From the NCBI GenBank assembly GCA_037102815.1, contig BTPP01000001.1, positions 5,481,001 to 5,545,000 of the forward strand: DNA of 64,000 nt, read 5' to 3'. The DNA comes from Neurospora intermedia. Lineage: Eukaryota > Ascomycota > Sordariomycetes > Sordariales > Sordariaceae. This document shows, one piece after another, positions 10,074 through 21,846 of this stretch. How positions within the stretch are numbered: the stretch's first letter is position 1; every line of letters begins with the position of its first letter. A program made the translations under genes and the position numbers. Below the pieces are notes generated by a model that ran no database searches, had not been told where the DNA came from, and worked only from the letters and a program-made list of their open reading frames with translations.

Positions 10074-13000
10074 TTATAGAGCTCGATCATTATCCACAAT
10101 TTCCCTCGCCAACCTGATATCCTCCGCTCTAATTCCACTCCTCTCACACATCCCCCTAAAGATACCTCCCTCCATCTCAAACAGTTCCATGGGCGTGCCA
10201 ATCTCCGCAATGCGTCCTTTATCCATCACGCAAATCCGGTCGTAGTTGATGATAGTCCTCAACCGATGCGCGATGCACAGCAGCGTCTTGCCGCGGAACG
10301 CGCTGGCCATGGTGCGCTGAATCTTGTCGTCCGTCTCCATGTCAACGCTGGAAGTGGCCTCGTCGCAGACAATGATTTGGGAGCCGCGCACGAGGGCGCG
10401 GGCGAGGGCCATGAGCTGGCGCTGGCCGAGGGAGAAGTTGAGACCGTCTTCTTCGACGATCGAGTCGAGGCCGATGCGGTTGTTGGAGTTGCCATTGTTA
10501 GCAGCGGGAGCGTCGGCGATGACAAGGGCATTGCCGCTGGCGCTGGGGGTGGCGGTCGTGGTGGTGGCCTGATCGTCTTGGACGAGATCGGCTTGGCGCA
10601 AGGCGGACCAGAGCTCCAAGTCGGTATGCTCACCGAAGGGATCAAGGTTGCTGCGCACGGTGCCGCGGAAGAGGGTCGGGTCTTGAGGGATGATGGCCAG
10701 GCGAGAACGGAGGTCTTGGAGACCAATGGTGGAAATGTCGATGCCATCGATGGTGATATGACCGCCGGAAATCTCGACCAGACGGAAGAGCGTAGACATA
10801 ATAGAGCTCTTTCCTGCACCAGTCCGGCCGACGATACCAATACGCTCGCCGCCCTGGATATGCACATTGAGACCCTGAAGAACAAGAGGAAGACCAGCAC
10901 GATAACGCATCTCGACGTTGTCAAAAAGAATCTCGCCCTTCTCGGGCCAGCTGGGACGGACATCGATGGTCTTGGATGGGGCCTCTTCCTCAAGCTGGGT
11001 TCCGTAATACAAGAGACGCTCGACGGCGTTCATGCCGTTCTCGACTTCAGCCAGCTGACGGACAGTGAACTGGATCATCTGCACTATAGCCAAGATATAG
11101 GACAACACCAAGCCGGCAATCGAGGGGTTGACTGAGAAGCGGGAGGTGACGACGAGAATACCCGTGGTGAAGACCAAGGCGTTACCGATCATATCCAGTC
11201 TGGTCGATAGCCATCTCTGATTCGAATAAGTCAGGAAGTACGCCGAGTCCATGTCGTCGATAGCCTTCCTCATATCCTCCACAAACCGGTTCTGGAGGCC
11301 ATAGGCTCTGATCGAGGCAACACCAGACAAACCTTCGTTGAACTTGGCAAACACCGTAGAACGAAGGACGGCTTCAAAGCGTTTGACCTCGCGAGCCGAT
11401 GAGCGGTAGTAGCCAGTAGCAAAGAGGAACAGGGTGAAGAGAGGTACGAGCGCGATGGCAAAGTAGTAGAAGTATGCAATGATCAGAGCAAACGTCGAGA
11501 TGATAGCTCCAATGCTGAAGAAGTACATGCGCAAAGCATCCGTAAGGTTGTTGTCCATGACATCCACATCACGGCTGAAACGGTTGGTGATGCGACCGAG
11601 AGGTGTAGTATCGAAGAAAGACATGGGGGCGCGCAACACGCGGAAGGTGGCCTGCCTCAACATGTTCTTACTCGCCGTAGTACCGAACATCGATAGAGAT
11701 ACCATGAATGCGAACATGAGGAGAGCTTGCATCGCACCGAGACCAGCGTAGGCACCAATGTACTGCCCCAAACTCAGGCCAAACTTGTCAGAAGTCCACC
11801 ACGAAAGCCACAAGCTAGTCATGATGTTGGATCCCTGTGAGATGACCAGGAGCACGAGAACAATGGGGGCGTTGAGATAGCTGCCGGAGGCCTTGACGTA
11901 GGACGTATAAACCGACCATGGGACGCTAGCCACAGCACGCTCCTCAGCCTGCATGAGACCCTTGGCCTTCTTTTTCTTCTTGGGCGCTTCTTCCTCGCCG
12001 GTTGCGGCAGGAGCTTCGGCTTCATCCTTCTTTTCTTCTTGGGCAGTCGATTCTAGGAGCTGTCTGAACTCCTCGGAATCCCTCATAAGGTTGTCGAAAG
12101 TATCCACAGCCTGAATACGACCACCATCCATCCAAATGATGCGGTCGCAGCGGTTGAGGACCCAGAGTTGATGAGTTGCCAAAATACGGGCCTTGTCTTT
12201 GAGCAAACCAAGAATAGCGTTGTCGAAGATATGGCGACCCACGTGGGCATCAACGGCACTCAGGGGGTCGTCCATGAGAACGATATCGGCATCAAAGTAG
12301 ATCGCACGGGCAATGTTGAGTCTCTGCTTCTGACCACCAGAGATGGTGATACCTCTTTCACCAATCTCCGTCAAGTCGTTGTTGGGAAGCATATCCAAAT
12401 CGGGCTGCAACGCGCAAGCTTTGATAACATCGCGGTACCATTCAGGGTCCATCTCCTTTCCAAAAAGAATGTTGTCCTTGAGAGTCGCGTTCTGAATCCA
12501 GGCGTACTGAGGGCAGAAAGCTCTTTGGGCGCCAAGAACAACCTCGCCGCTGGTCTTGCGCATATCGCCAGCCAGGGCAGAGAGCAGTGAAGTTTTTCCA
12601 CTGCCGACGGAACCGATAACGGCAACCAACTCGTTCCGGCCAATGGTGAAATTGAGATCCTGAAGCTTAAACGGTTCCTGTTCTTCAACCAAGGTACTCG
12701 AGTCGTCACCGGAAGGAGGAGTAGCCGCCTCGACATCCTTGGGCTTTCCCTTGGCACCCTTTTCAGGCTTCGATTTCGGACCGGCCCCACCCACTGTAGA
12801 TTCGTTCTCTTGAGTTGGCGTTCTTTCCCAGGTAAAGGAGGCGTCGTGGACTTCGATAGCATTAGGAGCATCGGGCTTGATGATAGCTTCATCCTCACGT
12901 TCCTCCGAAAGCAAAAAGTCCTGGACACGGGAGATAGAGGACCATGCATCCGTCACCTGACCGATGACCAGGGGAAGCATGTTCAATGGCATTCTAAGAC

Positions 13001-14606
13001 CGTTGAAAAGGGCGAGAGACGAGAAGACCTTGGCCGGCGCCAGCCCGTGGTTGGTCAAAGAGTAGGTGATGAAGGCAAGCATGGACGCGAAGATCGGAAG
13101 CGAAATACTAATGGCCATGATCGCATTACGAAGAGCCAGCAATACCTGAATAGCTGATACCTCGCGATCACGGAACTCTTGCAGGCGCTTGAGAAACGAG
13201 CTTTCCCAGCCAAAGAACTTGACGAAGCGGACGGACTGAAGGATTTCCTGGGTCAGGCCAACTCTCTGATCGGTGATCTTGTTGATGGCCTTTCTGCGGG
13301 CGAAGAGACTCTTGATGGCCTTGGTGAGCACGGGGATACCAATAATCAGCAAGGCAAAACCGGCGAGCGCGCTGTAGGTCAAGTTGACAAGCAGCAGCAC
13401 CAGGGTGATGATGATGGAGACGGGGGCAGTCCAGATGATATGGAACAAACCAGAGGCTTGGTCGACTCTGTAAGTATCGACGCTCATCAAGTTGATCTGC
13501 AAACTTTGTTAGCCACTGGTGACAAAATCGTAGCTGGTTCGGCTGCACTCACAATTCTTCCGTTACCCCAGCCGGCACCATCACCTTCAACACCAGCCTG
13601 GCCCTTCTTGCCCTTCTTCTTGCTCTTCTTCTTTGCATCCTTCTCAGCAGCCGCCTTTGCAGCGGGAACATCAGACGCATCAGCGCCACCCGCCTTGGCA
13701 CGACCTGAGATGACCATGGACTTTTCGTAGATTAAGCTGATTAGAGAGGCCCTAGCCATACCTCCGATAAGCATACCGCGGTAGATGAAATGGTTAATGC
13801 ACAAGCTCTGCAAGATTTGCATGGCCGTGATACCGAAAACCAATCCCAGGCCGGATCCGATTCCCGGCGGTGGTGCGCCAGAGTGGGTGGCGACCCAGGC
13901 GTTCGTTGCAAACTGGATGAGGTAACGAAGAGTAAAGGGCGACATGACTTGAAGGATAGAGGCCGCAAGCTGACACATGCCGCCAATCCAGAATTCCCAG
14001 AAAAAGGTTTCATGCATGGCCCAAAGCAACGGATACTTGTCCCCCTTTTCCACCCGCCGCTTGTAGGACTCTCGCATCCTTTCTGTAAGGGGGTCCACAG
14101 AACGGGCTGGGTTGACTGTGTAGATGTCGTTGAGCTCCAGTTGTCGTTTGTATCCCGTCTAGAGGTGTGTTAGTTATTTGTTTCAGTGTGTAGATAACCC
14201 TCTCGGGTACTGATTCACTTACCGTCATCAAAGGACCCATCCAACTAAAGAAGAGCGACCTGAAGAAACCGGCATTGTACTCTGGCGATGGCCTCCTCGT
14301 CTCGGGGATTGGTGCGATTTTTCCCCATCTTAGTGGGTTTGGCTGTTTGTACCATGGCTTTGGTTTGACATGAGGGTGGATGGTAGCGGCCGTGGTCACG
14401 CTGGTGTTGGTGGCATTGGTCCTCATCCGGTTCAGCTCGGCCCTCTTCTCATCGTTCTCCTCCACAACCGACGAGCCTATAGCAATCTTTTCGACGTCTT
14501 CATCGCTCCTGTGTGCTTCCTCGATCTCATCGTCTCGATGTCTCTGGTCGGCTACGGGGTTCGGGAGGCTGATCTCCTTTTCTTTTTCGTCTGGGAATTC
14601 GGCCAT
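10074..14606 (-). CDS. Yor1-like ABC transporter, subfamily C (multidrug/oligomycin efflux)
   Basis: Three exons: 14606-14223, 14158-13553 and 13496-10074, giving about 1470 residues (yeast Yor1 has 1477). It is a full ABCC exporter predicted for the plasma membrane: a cytosolic N-terminus, TMD1, NBD1, TMD2, NBD2. After exon 2, the ABCC hallmark INLMSVD-x-R is formed across the second junction. NBD1 has Walker A GSVGSGKTS (about 625), signature ISGGQKQR (715) and Walker B IVLMDDP (735) with Asp where a catalytic Glu would be, the usual ABCC degenerate site. NBD2 has Walker A GRTGAGKSS (1220), signature SLGQRQ (1352) and Walker B IIVCDEATSSVD (1375) with the Glu present. Lys-rich linkers sit before TMD1 and between NBD1 and TMD2, and an Ala/Thr/Asn-rich insertion of about 45 residues sits ahead of the NBD2 signature. 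Introns are 64 and 56 bases with GTAAGT/GTGAGT donors and CTAAC branches. The substrate cannot be told from sequence. Confidence 0.92.
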
Positions 14607-17600
14607 GTTGATGTTGAAGAGAGGGCGCCGTCTTGGCAGCCGGGCTTATAGAGAAGCCTCGCTGAAAGGCAATGGTCCTGTACCTGTCGGATAAGGAAAA
14701 GACCGTAGTCCGTGGTGATTGTTGGACAGCTATATCAAAAAGAATAAAATATTATTCGTTGTTTGTTGTCATTATGCGCAAAATGGTGATGGTTGCCCAG
14801 GGGGGTTGGCAGGTCGCAAGCCGCAGGCAGACAGCAGGTCACGGACGTAGATTGGAGTCAGAGGTGCCGTTGCTTGACTAAGTTGAAGGTCTTGGGCCGT
14901 TCAGATTGTAGTAGATGCGAACTAATAATAAGCAAACGAGGTGGAGCAAGACATCTACTGAAGAAAGTGAATGGTTGGGTTTGGAGTATATTAAAAAATA
15001 AGGTGAAGGGTGCTGGCTTGTGAGGGAGGAAGCCAGGTTTGGGGCGAGGATCAAGCTGTAAATGCGATCTCTCGACCTATGGTGTGTGTATAAGTCTTGT
15101 TGACTTCGGTTGGATGCCAAACCTTGGGGTCAACCTTGGGATGGAAGAGTGGTGGCAAGAAAAAGGGAGAAAAGCAGAAAATAAGACTCCCAGACTCGAA
15201 AGGATGACAAAACTTGGAATATTTATCACAGAGATAAGAGGGCCAAATCAAAAGGGAAAGAGCAAAAGGGCGGGAATGGAACACCAGTGAAAAATGAAGT
15301 GGAGGGATACCACTTCCACTTCGAATCAACACACTCGAAAGCGGATCTGGTGCTCGGTGCGTGTTGGCGCCTTCCTTCCGTGTTGTGTACATTTCGCCGT
15401 ATCTTTTTGTTCCTTTTTGTGATGGAATGCCGACTGAATGCCCACTTATTCCATCGCCTTTCAGTTCTCTCCATCCTTCTTTTCTTCGAGAAGTGGACAT
15501 TTTAGGAAAAATGCTTGAAAGTCAGTTCCCCACCGCCGTCACCGATCCCCAGGACCACGGCTTTCAACATCCCAGCTATGTACACTACATACAAGAAAAC
15601 ACGAGAGGGAGTCGGGGTTCGGGGTCGAAGACTCCCCGCTGCCGATGACGCCTCCAACCCGTTTTCGTCTCTTGTTTAATCAGCAGGTGTGTAGCCCGCT
15701 ACCCGACCCGCCCCAGCCACCATGCCCGCCGCCAAACCGCTGAGGTCTCCTGTGTTAAAAGTCGCCCGCAGCTGCAACTGAAAGGTCTGAAAGGCTCCGG
15801 TGCCCTGCATCCGGTGGAGGTGACCGGCCCCGACTTGCCGATGCAGGCAACGCCCCTCCTCGACCCCGTTGCCGTGCTTGGCGCTGCATCAAAAGTCCAC
15901 GGTTGTCCACGTTGATATCTTTGCGCTACAGTAGTGTACGCGTACATGTACACTAGAAGCACCACAGAAGCAGTTGCTGTTGCCCTGACCGTCCTTGGCC
16001 AGCCCTACATGCCTCGTACATACATATTAGGGGTTCGTTGTCTCAGCACCCCGCCTGATCTTGACTTTATCTCACTTGGGTGACACATCTGTCTTTCCCC
16101 CAGTATCATATATCACACATCGACCCTATCGACCTGCCCAATTAGTCATTTTAGGCTAGGTACTAGCCTCCCACTGCCTCCTTGATTATGCGGGTGTAAC
16201 TACACCGAACTTTGACAGCTTTGTGTTTTGACACTTCCATTTCTAGTGCATAGAGATCAGTCATAGCTCCTTAACGCCGAAGTCTTATTAGCTTCCCGAA
16301 TGGATCTACACTAGAGGTCGAGAACCAACTGTTCCTCGTAAATCCGGATAAAACGGCTCACAACACGACAGTCTGCACGGCAGGAAGAGGTGCACATACG
16401 TATACTCCATCGTTGCCTATGCATCTCGCTTGCAACCGCAACCGTCTTTGTTCTTTCAAGGGCATCAGTATCTCGGTGGCTATTTCCTCTTCAGCAAACT
16501 GACACCGCTTTGATCAACAATACACCACCAGCCCGTCGAGTCATTCAGATACTCGAAAAAAGAAGCGGTATCACTAGCGCAACAGCTTCCCGGACTTAAG
16601 AAAAATCCTTTGTTTCAACAGACGAGAATCGGCACCGCTCCGGACTCTGATGCGAAGCTCGTTTATGATGTGGAGTGATGCCCCAGCTCCAGGCATCACT
16701 GCAGTGAGGCGGTCATGACCAACTGCACGTTACGTTTGTCACTCGAAGCCGTGATCGCCGTGTTGCACGGGTAGCAAGATAAGCTTATATCTTTCCAGTC
16801 GTTGTAGTCAGTAAACGAAAAAGTACCTCTACCTATCACCAGTCAAACCCCAGAGTGACTGACAACATCACGTTTTTCCATTCATCGCTAGTGTATTTGA
16901 CATTCCCAATCTAACTCTCAAGACTTCCATTAAGATCTGGCTCGAGCACCCGTCATGCACAGCGTACATCTACCTACTTATGACGCATGCGAAGATCCTG
17001 ATCTCCTTGCCTGCCACGATTGCTCAACTGTCTGTCACCTGCACTTTTCACATATGTACACTACTGCCGTTTTCTACACTACCGCAGTGCATACCTCCAC
17101 ATGTCAACAGCGCGGCTTGTATAGCCTGACCATATTTGACTTGGTAATATGGAAGTTAGTCAAAGCCAAAGCATTCAACAAAGAAAACAGAAATTGTAGA
17201 CCGACAACAATCGCACCAGGGGAACTAACGACGGCGGCCGACGCTACTTGCTGTGGCCTGTCGTGAGTGTGATGATGTTGTCGGCCCGGCCCCAGAAGTA
17301 GGCCCGTAGCCCGTGTGTACCTACACTAATGTACTGAACATAGGCTTATCGGTGCCGAGTCGGCGAAGGACTTACAAAGCTTACGAACCCTCCCCCCGCC
17401 CCCAATCGGCCCCCTTTTCTTTTTTCCTTTTTCCTTTTTCCTTTTCCCCTCCCCTCCCCTTTTTTTTGTTTGTTTTGTTTTGTTCTTCGCTTATCTCGAT
17501 CTCGAATCTCGGGGTCCGATAGCCATGGTAAAAACAATCGTTCGTCACAACAACATAGGTAATAGAGGTATCCGATTAGCGTCTTCAGCAACCGTGAAAA

Positions 17601-18774
17601 AGTGCGTTCGACTGTCTTTCGGTTGCTGGGTTCGTTTCCCAGCCGCTTGAAAGATTTTAGATCAGAGAGGAACAGGGACATTTCATACAGTACCACATCA
17701 TGATGGCCTCTCGTACCTCGAAGAAGACAACCTACAATACAGCCTCGAAACAACCTAACATCGTTGCTATCATCCAATTAGCCATAACTCAAATTTCGAC
17801 AATTTCCGTAGACGTAGAAACTTGTGGATAATTCACATGTGGGTTTATTACAACGGTTCTTAGAGGAAAGTTGTAGTGTACATATACCCTTCCTTCCCCA
17901 AGAGAACCAAGAACACGTCATCTAGATAGGGTCATGAATCTGACACGATAGCCCTACCTGGTACCTCAAAACACACCTACCTCTTTTAGTAATGACCCAA
18001 AACGGTCAACATTCGCATCATGTATATCTCTCTAACCCGTCTCTTAAAAGGGTGTCGTAATTCATCAAGTCCATCGCCAACTGCATGAAGGGGAAGGTGG
18101 TGGTGGTGGAGGAGTCATCTATGCGGGCTATAAGCACTTGGAAAACCGTCATCTCCTTATCCACTTCGCAATTAGATGCAGTATTTCCTGGACCCAATTT
18201 ACAACGAATGCCAAATCCTGCAATGGGTTGCTGCCTGGGCGCGAGCTGACGAGGTAATATACATCTTTCACTTAGGAATGAGAGTGGGAAGTTTGAAGAA
18301 TGAAGTCACATCGAGGGACTACCGTAGTTTATCAGCTTGTCTTGGGTATCATAGGTAGCCAACTGTGAGGAAGTAAATTGGACGTCGTTGAATGCCGTTG
18401 GTTGTCGATGTCATGGTTTCATCAGTAGCATGGTAGGTAGAAACTGAACTGATCTGATGATCAATGGATATGAAGAACTTATAGCCCCGTTGAGGCCAGG
18501 CAATCCAATGAGAGTAACAAACGAACACTGACTATGCAGATGTGCCGAATGGCTGGACACGAGCTCATGTTATAGAAAAGCGGACAGAGGAGACGGGAAA
18601 CGACAACTAAAACGATAAACAGACAGCCTTTCACATCACCCGTGAGCAGTACAGCCAACGAACCTATAGCGAAACGACAAACCAATATACTTTGACCTTG
18701 GGGACCAACCTCACTATACTATAATGAAGCACCCTTAACTCTGAATAAGGGACACCGAGTCACTCATCACTCAC
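14607..18774. other. 4.2-kb gene-free block
   Basis: It lies between the 5' end of the ABC transporter and the 3' end of the Lys/Glu-rich gene. I found no coding sequence: open frames stay below 150 codons, have no domains and no plausible intron partners. The first part probably carries the transporter promoter and leader. A strong polypyrimidine run sits at 17412-17490. Repeated short GTACAC/TAGTGTA motifs occur near 15930-15955 and 17050-17090 without a clear larger structure. An unannotated non-coding RNA cannot be excluded. Confidence 0.45.
17412..17490 (+). repeat. Polypyrimidine microsatellite
   Basis: About 80 bases composed almost only of C and T, built from CTTTTTC-like and CCCCT units and ending in TTTG/TTTTG repeats. 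Such tracts are common in Neurospora intergenic DNA and can slip in length. Confidence 0.75.
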
Positions 18775-19749
18775 TCACTCTTCAGGCTCAACATCGGGAT
18801 TGCGATCCTGTTGCTCATAATCGTCATCTTCACCTCCACCGTCCTCTCCCTTCTCCCCCTCCTTTCCCTTCTCCTCTTCCTCGCCTTGATTATCCTCCAC
18901 AGCAGCCACCACAGCCACTTCAAGCTCGACAGTTTCCTTGACCTCCTTCTCCTCTGTCTTCTCCTTCTTTTCTCCCTCCACTTCCTTCTTCTCAGAAACC
19001 AAAGCCGAAACTGCACTCTCAGTCTCAGTCCCAGTCCCAGTCTCAGCCTCAGCCTCAACCTTCTTCTTTCTACCCCCCTTCTTCGGAGCAGCAGCCTTGA
19101 CCACCTTTTGCTGCTTTTTCTTCCGAGTATCCTTCACACCCCTCTTCTGCTTCTTCTTCGCCGGAGGTTTACCATCAGGTACATATTCCTCCCCATCATC
19201 ATCATCTTCCCCCTTCTTCTTCTCCTCCTCCTCCTCCTTCTCACTGTCTTCAACTTGCTCATCTTCTACTACCTCCTCGATCCTCTCCAACTTCCTCTTC
19301 TTATCCCCGTCCTTCTTTCCAATCCCAGCGTCAAGCACCTTCCTCTTCCCCTTCCCTCCCTTACCAACACCAACACTAACACCCACACCCCCACCCCCAA
19401 CAGGCAAAACAATATCGATATCCAAGCCGCCCTTGCCCTGCTTGGCTGCAATGACCTTAGTAGCATGGGCAGAGGCGACCACAGCGACTTTATCAGCTCT
19501 TTCAGCAATGGCAGCGGCGACTTTCTTGTCCTTGCCCTTTTCTATATATGTTCCCTTTGCGCTTGAGTGAATGAAAAGGGGTTCAGCGGCGTTGTTGGCT
19601 TCTTGTTGGTGGTGGAGGTTCGACGGCAAGAGGTGTTGGTACTGTTCGGGGATATCGTACTTGACGTTTCCATTGGCTATGGCGACGCCGATAAAGTCAA
19701 ATAGCCCGCCGGGGGCGTTTTTGGCGGAGCTTCTGGTTACGCGGGGCAT
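18775..19749 (-). CDS. Lys/Glu-rich charged protein, unknown function
   Basis: A single exon of 324 residues. The N-terminal third (about 1-110) looks folded: MPRVTRSSAK, then FDFIGVAIANGNVKYDIPEQ, then an Ala-rich helical stretch with AIAERADKVAVVAS. The remainder is low complexity: a Gly/Val run, several basic clusters (KKRKLER, KKKQKRG, RKKKQQK, GGRKKK) that could serve as nuclear-localisation signals, and long Glu/Asp/Lys tracts to the end. I do not recognise the family. The composition suggests a nuclear protein, perhaps nucleolar or chromatin-associated, but that is inference. The start is the only ATG before the conserved-looking block. Large open frames on the opposite strand are shadows of the K/E codon bias. 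Confidence 0.7.
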   Translation of the reverse strand: MPRVTRSSAKNAPGGLFDFIGVAIANGNVKYDIPEQYQHLLPSNLHHQQEANNAAEPLFIHSSAKGTYIEKGKDKKVAAAIAERADKVAVVASAHATKVIAAKQGKGGLDIDIVLPVGGGGVGVSVGVGKGGKGKRKVLDAGIGKKDGDKKRKLERIEEVVEDEQVEDSEKEEEEEKKKGEDDDDGEEYVPDGKPPAKKKQKRGVKDTRKKKQQKVVKAAAPKKGGRKKKVEAEAETGTGTETESAVSALVSEKKEVEGEKKEKTEEKEVKETVELEVAVVAAVEDNQGEEEEKGKEGEKGEDGGGEDDDYEQQDRNPDVEPEE

Positions 19750-21846
19750 CTTTTTGAGAGGGAGAGGTTTTGCGGGGAATCAATAGACGGGTGGGTGGTA
19801 AGATGGTGTAGTGATGATGGTAGTGTGCCTGTGTAGTAGTGTCGCAAGGGATGATAAGTCTCAGCTACGCACGAGAAAAGAAGGGATGAAAACACACAAG
19901 GTTATTGGATTGATTGGATCTGCGCGAGGGAAAAGAGGCAGCATTCACTAAGGACCAAGACAAGAGTGACTGAAAGCTGGGGAATCAGTTGCGTTTTTAT
20001 TGAACCTCCCCCCCAGAGCTCGTACGCACAAAGCATTGGGAACTTGCGATGCTTTTAGCACGGACTTCATGTCTTTGTTAACGCACGGGCAGTAAAGAAA
20101 GGGTTTGGCCGAGTTTTCTGATGCTCTTGTTGGCGCTTCTCCTTTGTCTGAGATGGGTTTTTGAAAGAGACGTCACGTATGAAAGGCAGACCCGGATGTG
20201 CTTTTGCAGCAGGGAATCGACATGAAGGATAGTTTTCCATGGTATATTTTTACTTCCTCGATTGTCCGTGACCGGAGTCAAAGATCTTTTGAGTGATACC
20301 AAGTATAGACTGCGACTACCACCATTGATGAGAAATCCGCTTGGCTACCAGGTCGAGCCAAAGGCATCGTATAGGTCTAGCAGAAGGCATACGACGAAGA
20401 TAAAGATATCGGAAGATACCGGTCTGGTATCCCGAAGAATGACAAGGAGAGAGCAGGAGAGCCTTAACTCAAGTAAACTTGCCAAAAAAAGAAAAAAAAA
20501 AAAAAAAGAAAAAGAGAGCGGCTATGGAAAAAGAAGTGCAGCCATCAGTTGCCAATCCTTGGTCAAGCGCAATGTTTCGTAACTCGCATGTTGCATAGTC
20601 GCTGACGCCGTCTCCCGGGTCTTGGAAACTACCAGACGTTTGCCAAACCGCTCGTCTTTCTACGGCCATTAGGCTTGGACGAATGGATTTTGTGATGGTC
20701 CTTTGCTGTTGCCTACGTGTCTGTTGCAAGTAACCGATGTCTCCTTCTTCAAACAAGCAACTCAACGATTCGCAGCGACAGGAGTGACGCATGCCTTGCC
20801 ATCGGCCTTTTTCCTGTAATCATATCGGAGCTCCAGCAGTACCCAGCAAAGCAAAGTAAATGTAACAAACTGATGGGGATATGGAGGACAGTTGCTAGAA
20901 GCCAAAAGACGCAGAAGGGCCGCATCGCGACCGGAAACGTACCTGAAAGCGTTTGGACGGGTGTTTGGCTTGACTGACAACGCATCGGACGAGAAGCCTC
21001 GTCCTTGAAGAAATGCCACGTCCAACAAGGACTTAATCGGCGTCACCAGCAGGTTGCCATGCTGCGGTGCTTTGATGTCAAAGGGCCATGATGGTGATTA
21101 TCGCGAGCGGATCAAACATGGTGTCAAGTCGCATGCTGTAACAATGGCGAGTGCAGACGTTCAAGGCGAGAGGTGGAGCTCGGCGAGGCTGAGGACGATT
21201 ACATGCCGAATTTTGATTTGCTCCGGTGGGGTTGCACCTTTTGTTAAAAATGTTTGCCACTGATGTCTCAGGCATTGGCGTTCACGATTAAGATGCTGAA
21301 AATGGTTGATGCGCTGGTATCATGCTTGCCGACTACGTAAAAGAAAACCCGTCGAGATAGGATGCGCCAAGTCGTCACGATATTGCCGCTGGCCGTAAGA
21401 AGGCGAAAGAAAAATAATCGTACAAGCGCGGCTTTCATCCCCTTCGTTTTCTGATCCAAATAGGTGGAAAGAGGAAGAAGGGGTGACGGCCTAGACAATG
21501 TCGACCAACGGCTGACCGACCATGTTGCCCATACCATGTGATGTCTGTCGAGTGTCGCAACCTCCAAAGTGGCTCATCTAGGTAGCCGTTCTGGTGCAAG
21601 GCGAACCGCCGGGACAGGGCCAATTACCCTCCAAATATCTGCCGTAACTCCAGCCGACGAATTTTAGGATATCCGATTTTGTTTCCATGCCAAGAGCGAA
21701 AAGAAAGAAACAAGCTAAAGGAAAACTGTGCTGCCGATGAAGCTGGAAGGACAGAGCCTCCTGGTGTTAATCAGATTGTGGAACCTAGATACCGTGATCC
21801 TAGCGGGTACCTGTTCAAGTCAGCAAGCATTCGCCACACGCAGGGT
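19750..21846. other. Intergenic region
   Basis: 2.1 kb upstream of the Lys/Glu-rich gene and downstream of the Tra2-like gene, both on the minus strand. No gene is supported. An A-rich run lies at 20483-20512. Open frames are at most about 107 codons and lack domains. Confidence 0.45.

Noticed and set aside
10266-11135. 289-codon plus-strand frame over the ABC transporter
   Set aside because: Antisense shadow of a clearly real gene with ABC motifs.
18811-19570. Two long Ser/Phe/Leu-rich plus-strand frames over the Lys/Glu-rich gene
   Set aside because: Reverse complement of Lys/Glu codon runs; no ordered content.
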